A stretch of DNA of 64,000 nt from JANQPA01 sp964548175 (GTDB lineage: Bacteria; Bacteroidota; Bacteroidia; Chitinophagales; Saprospiraceae), in NCBI GenBank assembly GCA_964548175.1, contig CAZJQS010000025.1, positions 5,581-69,580 on the forward strand, in the 5' to 3' direction. The notes below the pieces were generated by a model, which was not told the DNA's origin, made no database searches, and saw nothing but the letters and a program-made list of their open reading frames with translations. The stretch's first letter is position 1. The number at the start of each line of letters is the position of its first letter. Below are positions 44,161 to 50,754 of this stretch, one piece after another. A program made the position numbers and the translations under genes.

Positions 44161-45651
44161 ATGAAAATCGCCTTTATCAAAAGCCATATAACAGCCATGC
44201 TTCTCCTATCTGCCGGCTTGTTTTCTTGCCGGCAAGCGGATGCGCCGCCAAAGGATCATTCAGCTGACATCGCTGCTATTGAAAACGGGTTAATGCCGAA
44301 TATTCTTTTTGAAGGAGAAGAAAAACTGGCCCTTTCGATCGCCCAGCGCATGGAATACCATAAGGTGCCCGGACTTAGTATTGCTGTAATCCGTGACGGA
44401 CGACTCGCCTGGGCCAAAGCTTATGGATACGCCAATACCGGCTCAAAAGCTGCAGTGGACGTCAATACCGTCTTTCAGGCCGGTTCCATCAGCAAGCCGA
44501 TTGCGGCCCTGGCGGCCCTGAAATTGGTAGATCAGGGCAAAATCGACCTGGACGAGGATGTTAATACTTACCTCAAAGATTGGAAAATACCCGATAACAA
44601 ATTTACCGAAAGCGAAAAAGTGACCTTGCGCCGTTTACTGACCCATACCGCCGCACTGACCGTTCACGGCTTTCCGGGCTATACCTATACAGATACCATT
44701 CCTTCCGTGATCGCGGTGTTAGATGGACTTGGCAATACGGCCGGGATCCGGGTGGATACTTTCCCGGGCAGCATTTGGCGTTATTCCGGAGGGGGGTATA
44801 CGGTTATGCAAAAAATGGTGGAAGACGTCAGCGGACAAGACTTTGCCGAGTTTGTACAAAAAGAAGTGCTTCAACCGTTTGGTATGGAAAACAGCACTTA
44901 TGTTCAACCTCTGCCGAATGCTTTTCACGATAATGCCAGCGCTGCCTTCGATGGCAACGGCGTCATGGCGGAAGGCCTCTGGAACAATTATCCTGAAAAA
45001 GCAGCTGCCGGTTTATGGACAACACCTACGGATTTGGTGAAATACTGCCTGGATGTTCAACATGCACTGAACGGAGGGGAAAGTAAAGTCCTCAGCGAAG
45101 GCCTGATCAGGCAAATGATCACCAAGGATAAAAACGACTGGGGCCTCGGTCCCTCGCTGGGTGGGGAAGGGGATTCCCTGACTTTCGGTCACGGCGGCAA
45201 AAACAGAGGCTTTTCCAACAACATGCGGGCGTTCACTCATTTGGGCGAAGGCGCTATCGTAATGACTAATGCCGATAACGGAACGAAACTGATGGGGGAG
45301 ATCATGCGGTCTATCTCTGATCATTACGGTTGGGGATGGAACGAAGTCAGAATAGTGAAAAAAATGCCCATGACAGAAGAAGAACTACAGGCTTATGCCG
45401 GTAGCTATGAATTGGATATGGAAGGCGACATTTTCCCTGTTACCGTCGCGGTGGAGGCAGATCACCTAAAAATTCACGTGATTCTTGATGATGTGTACGA
45501 GGTGTTCTATCCTCTCTCTGATACTGATTTTATCTATACGGAGGAGGGCAGTCAAATCTCTTTCATCAGAAATGAATCCGGGGAGGTAACTGGTTTCCTA
45601 TTAAAGGGCAGAGGCCTTCAGTTTGAAAAAGTGACGCCGGAAGAAATGTAA
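44161..45651 (+). CDS. Serine hydrolase, beta-lactamase / class C penicillin-binding fold, lipoprotein
   Basis: The protein has 496 residues. The signal ends SAGLFSC, lipobox Cys23. The nucleophile motif is SISK (Ser109, Lys112) in FQAGSISKPIAALA. The second motif is YSG in WRYSGGGYTVMQ and the third HGG in FGHGGKNRGFSN. RLLTHTAALTVHG is also typical of the AmpC-like/esterase family. A C-terminal domain of about 100 residues (lipocalin-like, YAGSYELDMEGDIFP) follows, as in many Bacteroidota members. It could act as a peptidase, esterase or D-aminopeptidase; a true beta-lactamase is less likely because of this architecture. Confidence 0.88.
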   Translation: MKIAFIKSHITAMLLLSAGLFSCRQADAPPKDHSADIAAIENGLMPNILFEGEEKLALSIAQRMEYHKVPGLSIAVIRDGRLAWAKAYGYANTGSKAAVDVNTVFQAGSISKPIAALAALKLVDQGKIDLDEDVNTYLKDWKIPDNKFTESEKVTLRRLLTHTAALTVHGFPGYTYTDTIPSVIAVLDGLGNTAGIRVDTFPGSIWRYSGGGYTVMQKMVEDVSGQDFAEFVQKEVLQPFGMENSTYVQPLPNAFHDNASAAFDGNGVMAEGLWNNYPEKAAAGLWTTPTDLVKYCLDVQHALNGGESKVLSEGLIRQMITKDKNDWGLGPSLGGEGDSLTFGHGGKNRGFSNNMRAFTHLGEGAIVMTNADNGTKLMGEIMRSISDHYGWGWNEVRIVKKMPMTEEELQAYAGSYELDMEGDIFPVTVAVEADHLKIHVILDDVYEVFYPLSDTDFIYTEEGSQISFIRNESGEVTGFLLKGRGLQFEKVTPEEM

Positions 45652-45693
45652 ATAGGCGTTAAGATTTCGCAAAAGAGGCAGAGGCTCTTTTTT

Positions 45694-45836
45694 GGCACGC
45701 AGATTGCGCAGATGACGCAGATGGTTTCGCACGCAGATGTCGCAAATGGCGCAGATCTTTCAAATACTATTACTTGAAATTTGCGCCATTTGCGACATCT
45801 GCATGCCCAAATCATCAGCGCAATCTGCATAGCAAA
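45694..45836. repeat. Long GCAGAT hairpin repeat between convergent genes
   Basis: GCAGATGTCGCAAATGGCGCA (45733-45753, 21 bases) is a perfect reverse complement of 45782-45802. Outer arms (GCAGATTGCGC near 45701 and GCGCAATCTGC near 45819) extend the pairing to about 140 bases. A degenerate relative is at 18990-19060. No coding capacity. Confidence 0.8.
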
Positions 45837-45852
45837 AAACGACTCAAGCCAG

Positions 45853-46551
45853 TCAATAATTATGATGCAAGCTAATCTGCAGCTGTCCCTTGGCCCAAAT
45901 ATCCGTCGTTTGTTTCATGTAACCCAACTGCGTCCTTAGCTTATTGGAGATGCTGTACCCGATTGCCCCGTACGTCCTGTTGCGATCGAACAGCTCTACA
46001 GTTCTGCCGTTGCCAATGCTACGCTCGCCGTTGATAAACAGTTCATTATAAAAAGCTAAGTAAACCGCTCTTTTACCCAGATTATCCTGGTTCAAAGCCA
46101 CATTGACGAACAGGTTGTAGCGATATCGCGTCCTGAAGTCCTGATCGCCCACCCAGCGCTGCTCATAACGAAAGCGGTGGGTCAGGAAAAAGCGATTGCC
46201 GATGTTTTGTGGAATGAGCGCTTCCTGGTAGATTCGATTCTCCACTACATTATCATTGCTCTCGCCGAAGTCCCCGGTCGTGATGTTCACATAACCCAGC
46301 GTGAACTTGACATCCGTATTTTTGGGGCGATAGGTCACGCCATTTCTGATCAGCAGCTGCTCCAGGTCGCCGATCAGATTCCAGTTACGAAACTGATAAT
46401 CTCCCTGAAATCCAAATCTGCTATTGTTCAAATCAGCGTTCCAGAAATACATATACCAGGCGCCCAGTTTGCCCTCATCAGGTTGGGCCATGGATAAGGC
46501 AGGGAAAACCAGACTGATGAAGAGCACGATGGCCAGTGTCGGCATTTTCAT
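45853..46551 (-). CDS. DUF2490 outer-membrane-type protein
   Basis: The protein has 232 residues from the ATG at 46551, chosen because a signal peptide starts there (PTLAIVLFISLVFPALSMAQ); the frame is open to 46671. KLGAWYMYFWNADLNNSRFG, FRYEQRWVGDQ and the closing LGYMKQTTDIWAKGQLQISL give the alternating amphipathic strand pattern of a small beta-barrel, as in the DUF2490 family. The role is unknown. Confidence 0.8.
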   Translation of the reverse strand: MKMPTLAIVLFISLVFPALSMAQPDEGKLGAWYMYFWNADLNNSRFGFQGDYQFRNWNLIGDLEQLLIRNGVTYRPKNTDVKFTLGYVNITTGDFGESNDNVVENRIYQEALIPQNIGNRFFLTHRFRYEQRWVGDQDFRTRYRYNLFVNVALNQDNLGKRAVYLAFYNELFINGERSIGNGRTVELFDRNRTYGAIGYSISNKLRTQLGYMKQTTDIWAKGQLQISLHHNY

Positions 46552-46658
46552 AAATTCAGATGTTTTTTGATTTTTTAAAATCTTGGAAGCGCTAAAAATA
46601 GGGGTTTTTGTCATAGCCTTCTGTAATTCATTTAACAAAAGGAAACCGTTCTGGCCTT

Positions 46659-47423
46659 TTATTTCGGCCACCAGGGAATCAAAACGGACGTTCTTTTTTT
46701 ATACGCCTCAAACTCCGCATAGCCCTCGTACTTTTTTTCCAGCATGGGAATACCCGACACAAAGATCAGCAAAAAAGTGATGGTCAATGGGCTGATGACA
46801 GCTAACCACCCCAAAGGTAAAGGCAGGACGATCAGAAAAACAGCCCACCACATGACGATCTCCCCAAAATAATTCGGATGGCGGCTATACTTCCAAAGGC
46901 CTGTTTGTAAGACTTCCTCTTTACTTTTTCTTCGCTTCTTGAACTGCATGAGTTGATGATCTCCAACCGCCTGAAAATAAAAGCCTAAAAGCCAAAAGCC
47001 TATGCCGAGATAAGTCAGTAAATTCCAGCTTTTTTCTTCTGCCTGGCTCAATACAAAAAGAGGTGTTGCAATGATCAGCAGAAAAAAAGCTTGCAATACA
47101 TACACCTGCAGATAGGATCGCCACAAAACGTTTTTTCCCCAATCCTCCCGCCATTGTTTATAACGGAAATCTTCCTTTTTTTGCCGGTTTCTCAAAAAAA
47201 TATGAATAGCTAACCGTAAGCCCCAGATGGTGGTGAGTAAGTAAACCAATAAGGCATGGCTGCTCCTTTTTTCCGTAGCCCAAAGAAGCCAGGCCAACAA
47301 CACGTAGCCGAGGCCCCAGGCGATATCCGCCACATCGTTTCGCTTTAGCCGAATAGAGATCAGGAACCAGAAGGTCGCATATCCCCAAATAAGCAAGGCC
47401 GCACTGGTAATGACTTCCCACAT
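46659..47423 (-). CDS. DUF1295 / steroid 5-alpha-reductase-like membrane protein
   Basis: The protein has 254 residues with about six to seven membrane segments. The C-terminal signature LWKYSRHPNYFGEIVMWW is shared with isoprenylcysteine methyltransferases and steroid reductases, and the N-terminal NDVADIAWGLGYVLLAW fits DUF1295. It probably acts on a lipid substrate in the inner membrane, using NADPH or SAM; which is unknown. Three bases separate it from the DUF2177 gene, and the two are often found together in lipid-modification clusters. Confidence 0.88.
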   Translation of the reverse strand: MWEVITSAALLIWGYATFWFLISIRLKRNDVADIAWGLGYVLLAWLLWATEKRSSHALLVYLLTTIWGLRLAIHIFLRNRQKKEDFRYKQWREDWGKNVLWRSYLQVYVLQAFFLLIIATPLFVLSQAEEKSWNLLTYLGIGFWLLGFYFQAVGDHQLMQFKKRRKSKEEVLQTGLWKYSRHPNYFGEIVMWWAVFLIVLPLPLGWLAVISPLTITFLLIFVSGIPMLEKKYEGYAEFEAYKKRTSVLIPWWPK

Positions 47424-47426
47424 GCC

Positions 47427-47834
47427 TTACTGAAAATAGCGGGTGATGAAAAAGCCGGCGCTCGCCACACTAGCGCTCAGAAAGGCGCCCCAGGCCATGT
47501 CGATGAAGACAATGGTGGCAGGCCAGCCCCTAAGGGTCGCCAGATTGGTCAGATCATAGGTGGCATAGGTGAAAAAGCCGAAAAGCGCGCCATAGATTAG
47601 GGCATATTGAAAAGAATTACGCTCCACGGCAGGCATAATGGCAAACAAAAAAATACCAACGACAAAGAGCAAGTAAAATACGATCGCCGCCGTCCAGTTG
47701 ACCTGCTCGGCCAGCAGCGGGCCCAGATATTTCCCGTAAAGATCTTTAGCGATAAACCCCAGCCAAACCAAATCGATGGCCAGGAAAACGAGGAAAGTCA
47801 GCACATAGCTGAGCAAAAGTTTTGTGAAGGGCAT
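47427..47834 (-). CDS. DUF2177 membrane protein
   Basis: The protein has 135 residues from the ATG at 47834 (an ATG at 47861 is also open). Four membrane segments are seen, with family motifs LAIDLVWLGFIAKDLY near the start, FGFFTYATYDLTNLATLRGW and VFIDMAWGAFLSA. Function is unknown. The arrangement with the DUF1295 gene suggests a two-gene operon. Confidence 0.88.
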   Translation of the reverse strand: MPFTKLLLSYVLTFLVFLAIDLVWLGFIAKDLYGKYLGPLLAEQVNWTAAIVFYLLFVVGIFLFAIMPAVERNSFQYALIYGALFGFFTYATYDLTNLATLRGWPATIVFIDMAWGAFLSASVASAGFFITRYFQ

Positions 47835-47890
47835 TGGTAATAGATTTTTAACATATAACAATTAAAGCTGCCTCCGGTTCAGGCTCCATC

Positions 47891-47936
47891 CCGGACCACA
47901 AGGTTCACCTTGTCTGGCAACCTGCCTTCAGGCAGG
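47891..47936. repeat. Palindromic repeat pair upstream of variable protein 1
   Basis: CCGGACCACAAGGTTCACC begins a 27-base unit (47891-47917) centred on the inverted repeat ACAAGGT/ACCTTGT. It is followed by the hairpin CCTGCCTTCAGGCAGG (47921-47936). The same pair of elements recurs at 48831-48976 and 51593-51784. Confidence 0.85.
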
Positions 47937-48025
47937 CCTAACCTGGCACGATAGATGGAGCAGGGGCCACCCTAATACTAGCCCTGAGAAAATTCACTAT
48001 CTTTACACCGAAATACATAAAAACA

Positions 48026-48799
48026 ATGCATCAAGCCCAACCCACTCCTTTTCCATACGAAACCGTCGAACTAAGCAACGGCCTTCGCTTTGAACTCGTC
48101 AAAATAGAAAAAGGAACTCTTATACTAGAAGACGCCCGCAAGATAAATATTTCCGAATTTTACCTGGGCAAATATCCCGTGACGGTCAAAGAATACCTGA
48201 CCTTCGTCAAAGCCACCGGCAACCACTATCCCGATTGGATGGAAGAAGGGAGCGACTATAATATCCACACCGGCACAGACGATTACTACAAAAAAATGGA
48301 AAACGCCCTTACCCATGACCAGCATCCCATTGTCGGCGTCAACTGGCATAATGCCGTCGCGTATTGCGAATGGCTAAGCCAGGAGACCGGCCAGTCTTTC
48401 CAACTTCCTTCCGAAACACAATGGGAATACGCTGCTCGCGGCGGTAAATACAGCCAAGGCTTCAAATACGCCGGAGGCAATCAACTGAAAGAAGTAGGAT
48501 GGTACGGCCAAAACAGCCATGGCGAGACTAAGCCGGTAGGCCTTAAACAACCCAACGAACTCGGCTTGTACGACATGAGCGGCAATGTCTGGGAATGGTG
48601 CGCCGACCATTGGCACGACAATTACAAGGATGCTCCGCAGGACGGCAGCGCCTGGGAAGAAGGAGGAGATAAAGATCTTCGCGTTCTTCGTGGCGGGTCC
48701 TGGAACTTCGATGATATCAATTGCCGGGTTTCGTTCCGTAACGGGCTCGGTGCCGTTTACAGGAACCTCGACTTCGGCTTTCGAGTCTCCCGGTACTAA
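48026..48799 (+). CDS. DGR variable protein 1, formylglycine-generating-enzyme (C-type-lectin-like) fold
   Basis: The protein has 257 residues, no signal peptide, and a SUMF1/FGE-sulfatase fold throughout: FYLGKYPVTVKEYLTFVKAT, PIVGVNWHNAVAYCEWLSQE, LPSETQWEYAARGG and DMSGNVWEWCADHW. Residues 219-257 are encoded by the variable repeat and include RVLRGGSWN and GFRVSRY, the frame that other DGR targets of this fold use to display a binding face. From 48542 through 48843 it is identical in DNA to variable protein 2, while the N-terminal halves differ. It is unlikely to be a true sulfatase-maturing enzyme. It is convergent with avd. Confidence 0.92.
   Translation: MHQAQPTPFPYETVELSNGLRFELVKIEKGTLILEDARKINISEFYLGKYPVTVKEYLTFVKATGNHYPDWMEEGSDYNIHTGTDDYYKKMENALTHDQHPIVGVNWHNAVAYCEWLSQETGQSFQLPSETQWEYAARGGKYSQGFKYAGGNQLKEVGWYGQNSHGETKPVGLKQPNELGLYDMSGNVWEWCADHWHDNYKDAPQDGSAWEEGGDKDLRVLRGGSWNFDDINCRVSFRNGLGAVYRNLDFGFRVSRY
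48681..48797 (+). repeat. DGR variable repeat 1 (VR1)
   Basis: This 117-bp segment matches the template repeat 50446-50562 except at 19 positions, and in every one the template has A (changed to T, G or C). It covers the last 39 codons of the variable protein. The 3' 21 bases (GGCTTTCGAGTCTCCCGGTA) match the template exactly and are the likely initiation-of-homing region. Confidence 0.97.
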
Positions 48800-48808
48800 C
48801 CCTTTTTT

Positions 48809-48823
48809 GCCTCCGCAGGAGGC
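48809..48823. other. Hairpin just downstream of VR1
   Basis: GCCTCC-GCA-GGAGGC forms a perfect 6-bp stem with a 3-base loop, 11 bases after the VR end. DGR target sites often carry a short GC-rich hairpin or cruciform just after the VR that promotes homing. The template repeat lacks this sequence. An identical copy follows VR2. Confidence 0.75.
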
Positions 48824-48830
48824 TTACCCT

Positions 48831-48976
48831 CGGACCAAAAGGTTCACCTTGTTCGGCACCCCGGACCAAAAGGAACACCTTGTTCGGTCACCACCCCGGA
48901 CCACAAGGTTTACCTTGTTCGGTCACCACCCCGGACCACAAGGTTCACCTTGTTCGGTAACCTGCCTTCAGGCAGG
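48831..48976. repeat. Array of four 27-bp palindromic repeats plus a hairpin
   Basis: Units start at 48831, 48861, 48896 and 48931; the last three are spaced 35 bases apart, and the spacer between the last pairs is TCACCACC. Each is centred on AAGGTTCACCTT or a close variant. The array ends with CCTGCCTTCAGGCAGG (48961-48976). Bases 48977-49030 add two CACGGACCAC copies and a T-run. Confidence 0.85.
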
Positions 48977-49030
48977 CCACCACGGACCACCACGGACCAC
49001 CGTTTTTTGGGATTAGACGGGTATCTCCAC

Positions 49031-49372
49031 CTATTTATTTAAAGCCTTAATCCAACCTCCGGTCATTTGACCTATTAAATTTAGCGCTTTGGAAAAATAT
49101 TGGTATTTTTTCGAAGAATACAAGCCAAGCTCATAGCACAAGCGAAAATAATGGCGCAAAATTTCTAATTGAACATTAGCTTGAGAAAGCAGCGCCTTTT
49201 TCTCTGCCGGGGGTTTATAAAAGGCATTGATGTACAATTCCAATAAATCGGACAATTGATGCTGGATGCGATCCCCAAGCGTGAATTTGTAATTTTTGGG
49301 AAATCTGTTAAAAACCGGGATCGCCTCTTTCAAAAGCTTGTAACTTTTTTCAATAATTCCTTCTCTGCTCAT
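49031..49372 (-). CDS. avd: DGR accessory variability determinant, Avd-like four-helix bundle protein
   Basis: This 113-residue, helical, basic protein has the family pattern EKSYKLLKEAIPVFNRFPK, FTLGDRIQHQLSDLLELYIN, ANVQLEILRHYFRLCYELGL and a C-terminal QMTGGWIKAL. Avd forms a pentamer that binds the reverse transcriptase and template RNA and is needed for mutagenic homing in studied DGRs. Its start codon (370-372 of 49 kb) abuts that of the divergent RT gene without any spacer. In most DGRs avd lies upstream of RT on the same strand, so this orientation is uncommon. Confidence 0.93.
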   Translation of the reverse strand: MSREGIIEKSYKLLKEAIPVFNRFPKNYKFTLGDRIQHQLSDLLELYINAFYKPPAEKKALLSQANVQLEILRHYFRLCYELGLYSSKKYQYFSKALNLIGQMTGGWIKALNK

Positions 49373-50479
49373 ATGAAAAGATTTAATGATCTATTTCCCC
49401 AAATTACGTCTTTTGATAACTTATTGCTGGCTGCCCAAAAAGCCAAAAAAGGGAAGCACCAAACACAAAGCATGTCCAGGTTCCATTTTCGATTGGAAGA
49501 AAATCTTTTCGCTTTACAGCAGAAATTATTTGAAAAGAGCTATGTCCCCGGAAAATACCGAACTTTTTATATTCATGATCCAAAAAAAAGAATGATCAGC
49601 GCGGCGCCTTATCGAGATAGGGTGGTTCATCACGCCCTCTGTAATGTTATGGAACCCATCTTCGAAAAGGTTTTTATTTACGACAGTTATGCTAACCGAA
49701 AAGGGAAAGGCGCCCATAAAGCTATTGATCGTTATCAACATTATGCCGGGAGCTTTCCTTATGTGCTCAAATGTGATATCCGCAAGTTCTTTCCAAGCAT
49801 AGATCATTCAATTTTAAAAAAAGAAATCAGAACAAAGATCAAGTGCCCGGACACCTTGTGGCTGATAGACTTGATTATTGATCATTCCAATCCGCAGGAA
49901 GAACATCTGCAATGGTTTCCCGGAGACCATTTATTCTCCCCCGTAGAAAGGAGAAAAGGTCTGCCTATTGGAAACCTGACCAGTCAATTCTGGGGGAATG
50001 TTTATCTTAACCGATTCGATCATTTTGTAAAAGAAGAATTACGCGTACCGGGCTATATTCGATATGTCGATGATTTTGTCTTATTTGGAAAAAGCAAAAG
50101 GGAGTTGAATCATTGGAAAAAAGAGATTACATCCTATTTGCAAGATTTAAGATTAATACCACATCCTAATAAAACTCAAATTCATCAAACCAAAGATGGA
50201 ATTCCTTTTCTGGGATTCCAGGTATTTCCTCTTTATCGATATGTCAGAAAGGAAAAGGTGAGAAGATATAAAAGATACTTGAAACGCAATCTTAAATACA
50301 GAGCTCAAGGCCAACTAAGTCCGGAAGAACTGGAAAGCCGGCTAAATGCGTGGCTTGGACATGTAAGATTTGGACAAAGCAAACGATTAGAACATACCAT
50401 TTTTTGGTATCTTGTCGATTCAGGGGTTAATCTGTTTACGACCGAGCGTTCTTCGTGGCGGGTCCTGGAACAACAATGA
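49373..50479 (+). CDS. DGR reverse transcriptase
   Basis: The protein has 368 residues. MKRFNDLFPQITSFDNLLLA is a typical DGR-RT N-terminus. Catalytic Asp135 is in LKCDIRKFFPSIDH and the YVDD box is at 231-234 (IRYVDDFVLFGKS). The RT4 motif reads LPIGNLTSQFWGN; the SQ at this place is characteristic of DGR enzymes, where group II intron enzymes have SP. No maturase or endonuclease domain follows. The enzyme copies the template RNA with random bases opposite A. The ATG at 49373 is chosen; the frame is open further upstream only inside avd. The last 11 codons and the stop lie inside the template repeat. Confidence 0.97.
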   Translation: MKRFNDLFPQITSFDNLLLAAQKAKKGKHQTQSMSRFHFRLEENLFALQQKLFEKSYVPGKYRTFYIHDPKKRMISAAPYRDRVVHHALCNVMEPIFEKVFIYDSYANRKGKGAHKAIDRYQHYAGSFPYVLKCDIRKFFPSIDHSILKKEIRTKIKCPDTLWLIDLIIDHSNPQEEHLQWFPGDHLFSPVERRKGLPIGNLTSQFWGNVYLNRFDHFVKEELRVPGYIRYVDDFVLFGKSKRELNHWKKEITSYLQDLRLIPHPNKTQIHQTKDGIPFLGFQVFPLYRYVRKEKVRRYKRYLKRNLKYRAQGQLSPEELESRLNAWLGHVRFGQSKRLEHTIFWYLVDSGVNLFTTERSSWRVLEQQ

Positions 50480-50562
50480 TAACAATTGCCGGGTTTCGAA
50501 CCGAAACAGGAACAATGCCGATAACAGGAACAACAACAACGGCTTTCGAGTCTCCCGGTACT
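50446..50562 (+). repeat. DGR template repeat (TR)
   Basis: This 117-bp segment is rich in AAC/AAT codons in the variable-protein frame. Between the TGG and GGC anchors it contains 33 A residues, and 19 of them are changed in VR1 and VR2; no other base differs. The 5' part (50446-50479) overlaps the RT coding end in another frame. It presumably acts as noncoding RNA from 50479 on. Confidence 0.97.
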
Positions 50563-50611
50563 GACCGAGCTGATCGGGTCAGAGTGGTATGGCTTCTATC
50601 GATCCCATACC
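50561..50611 (+). ncRNA. Structured 3' flank of the template repeat RNA
   Basis: Two stems follow the TR end: CTGACC (50561-50566) with GGTCAG (50577-50582), and GGTATGG (50586-50592) with CCATACC (50605-50611). DGR template RNAs need sequence and structure downstream of TR for priming of cDNA by the RT-Avd complex, so this is the place to expect it. That role here is inferred. Confidence 0.5.
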
Positions 50612-50724
50612 AGCGTACCTATGGTTAGTACGAGATTAATCCTGTCTCTTGCATTAAAGAGGCAAATACTTCGAAAAAGGAATGCGGCTAGTACCTTTTT
50701 TTAGGGAAAGTCGCCTTCCTTTAA

Positions 50725-50732
50725 TATATTTG
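50725..50732 (+). promoter_or_regulatory. Possible Bacteroidota -7 promoter element for variable protein 2
   Basis: TATATTTG fits the Bacteroidota -7 consensus TAnnTTTG and lies 22 bases before the ATG at 50755. A clear -33 TTG element is not obvious. If used, it would make variable protein 2 independent of the RT transcript. Confidence 0.4.
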
Positions 50733-50754
50733 AAAAACTAGTCATCATTTCCCA

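Noticed and set aside
44161..45651. Beta-lactamase resistance gene
   Set aside because: The SxxK fold is shared by many esterases and peptidases; the C-terminal lipocalin-like domain and lipoprotein signal point away from a dedicated beta-lactamase.
48026..48799. Genuine formylglycine-generating (sulfatase-maturing) enzyme
   Set aside because: The C-terminal face that would hold the active site is the DGR variable repeat, no sulfatase gene is nearby, and the protein has no export signal.
48861..48957. Regularly spaced 27-bp repeats that could look like a CRISPR array
   Set aside because: Only three to four units, spacers of 8 bases or fewer and nearly the same sequence, units themselves palindromic, and no cas genes nearby.
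49373..50479. Reverse transcriptase as a group II intron maturase or retron RT
   Set aside because: No maturase/endonuclease domain, no intron boundaries, no retron msr/msd; the SQ in RT4, the Avd partner and the TR/VR pair fit a DGR.
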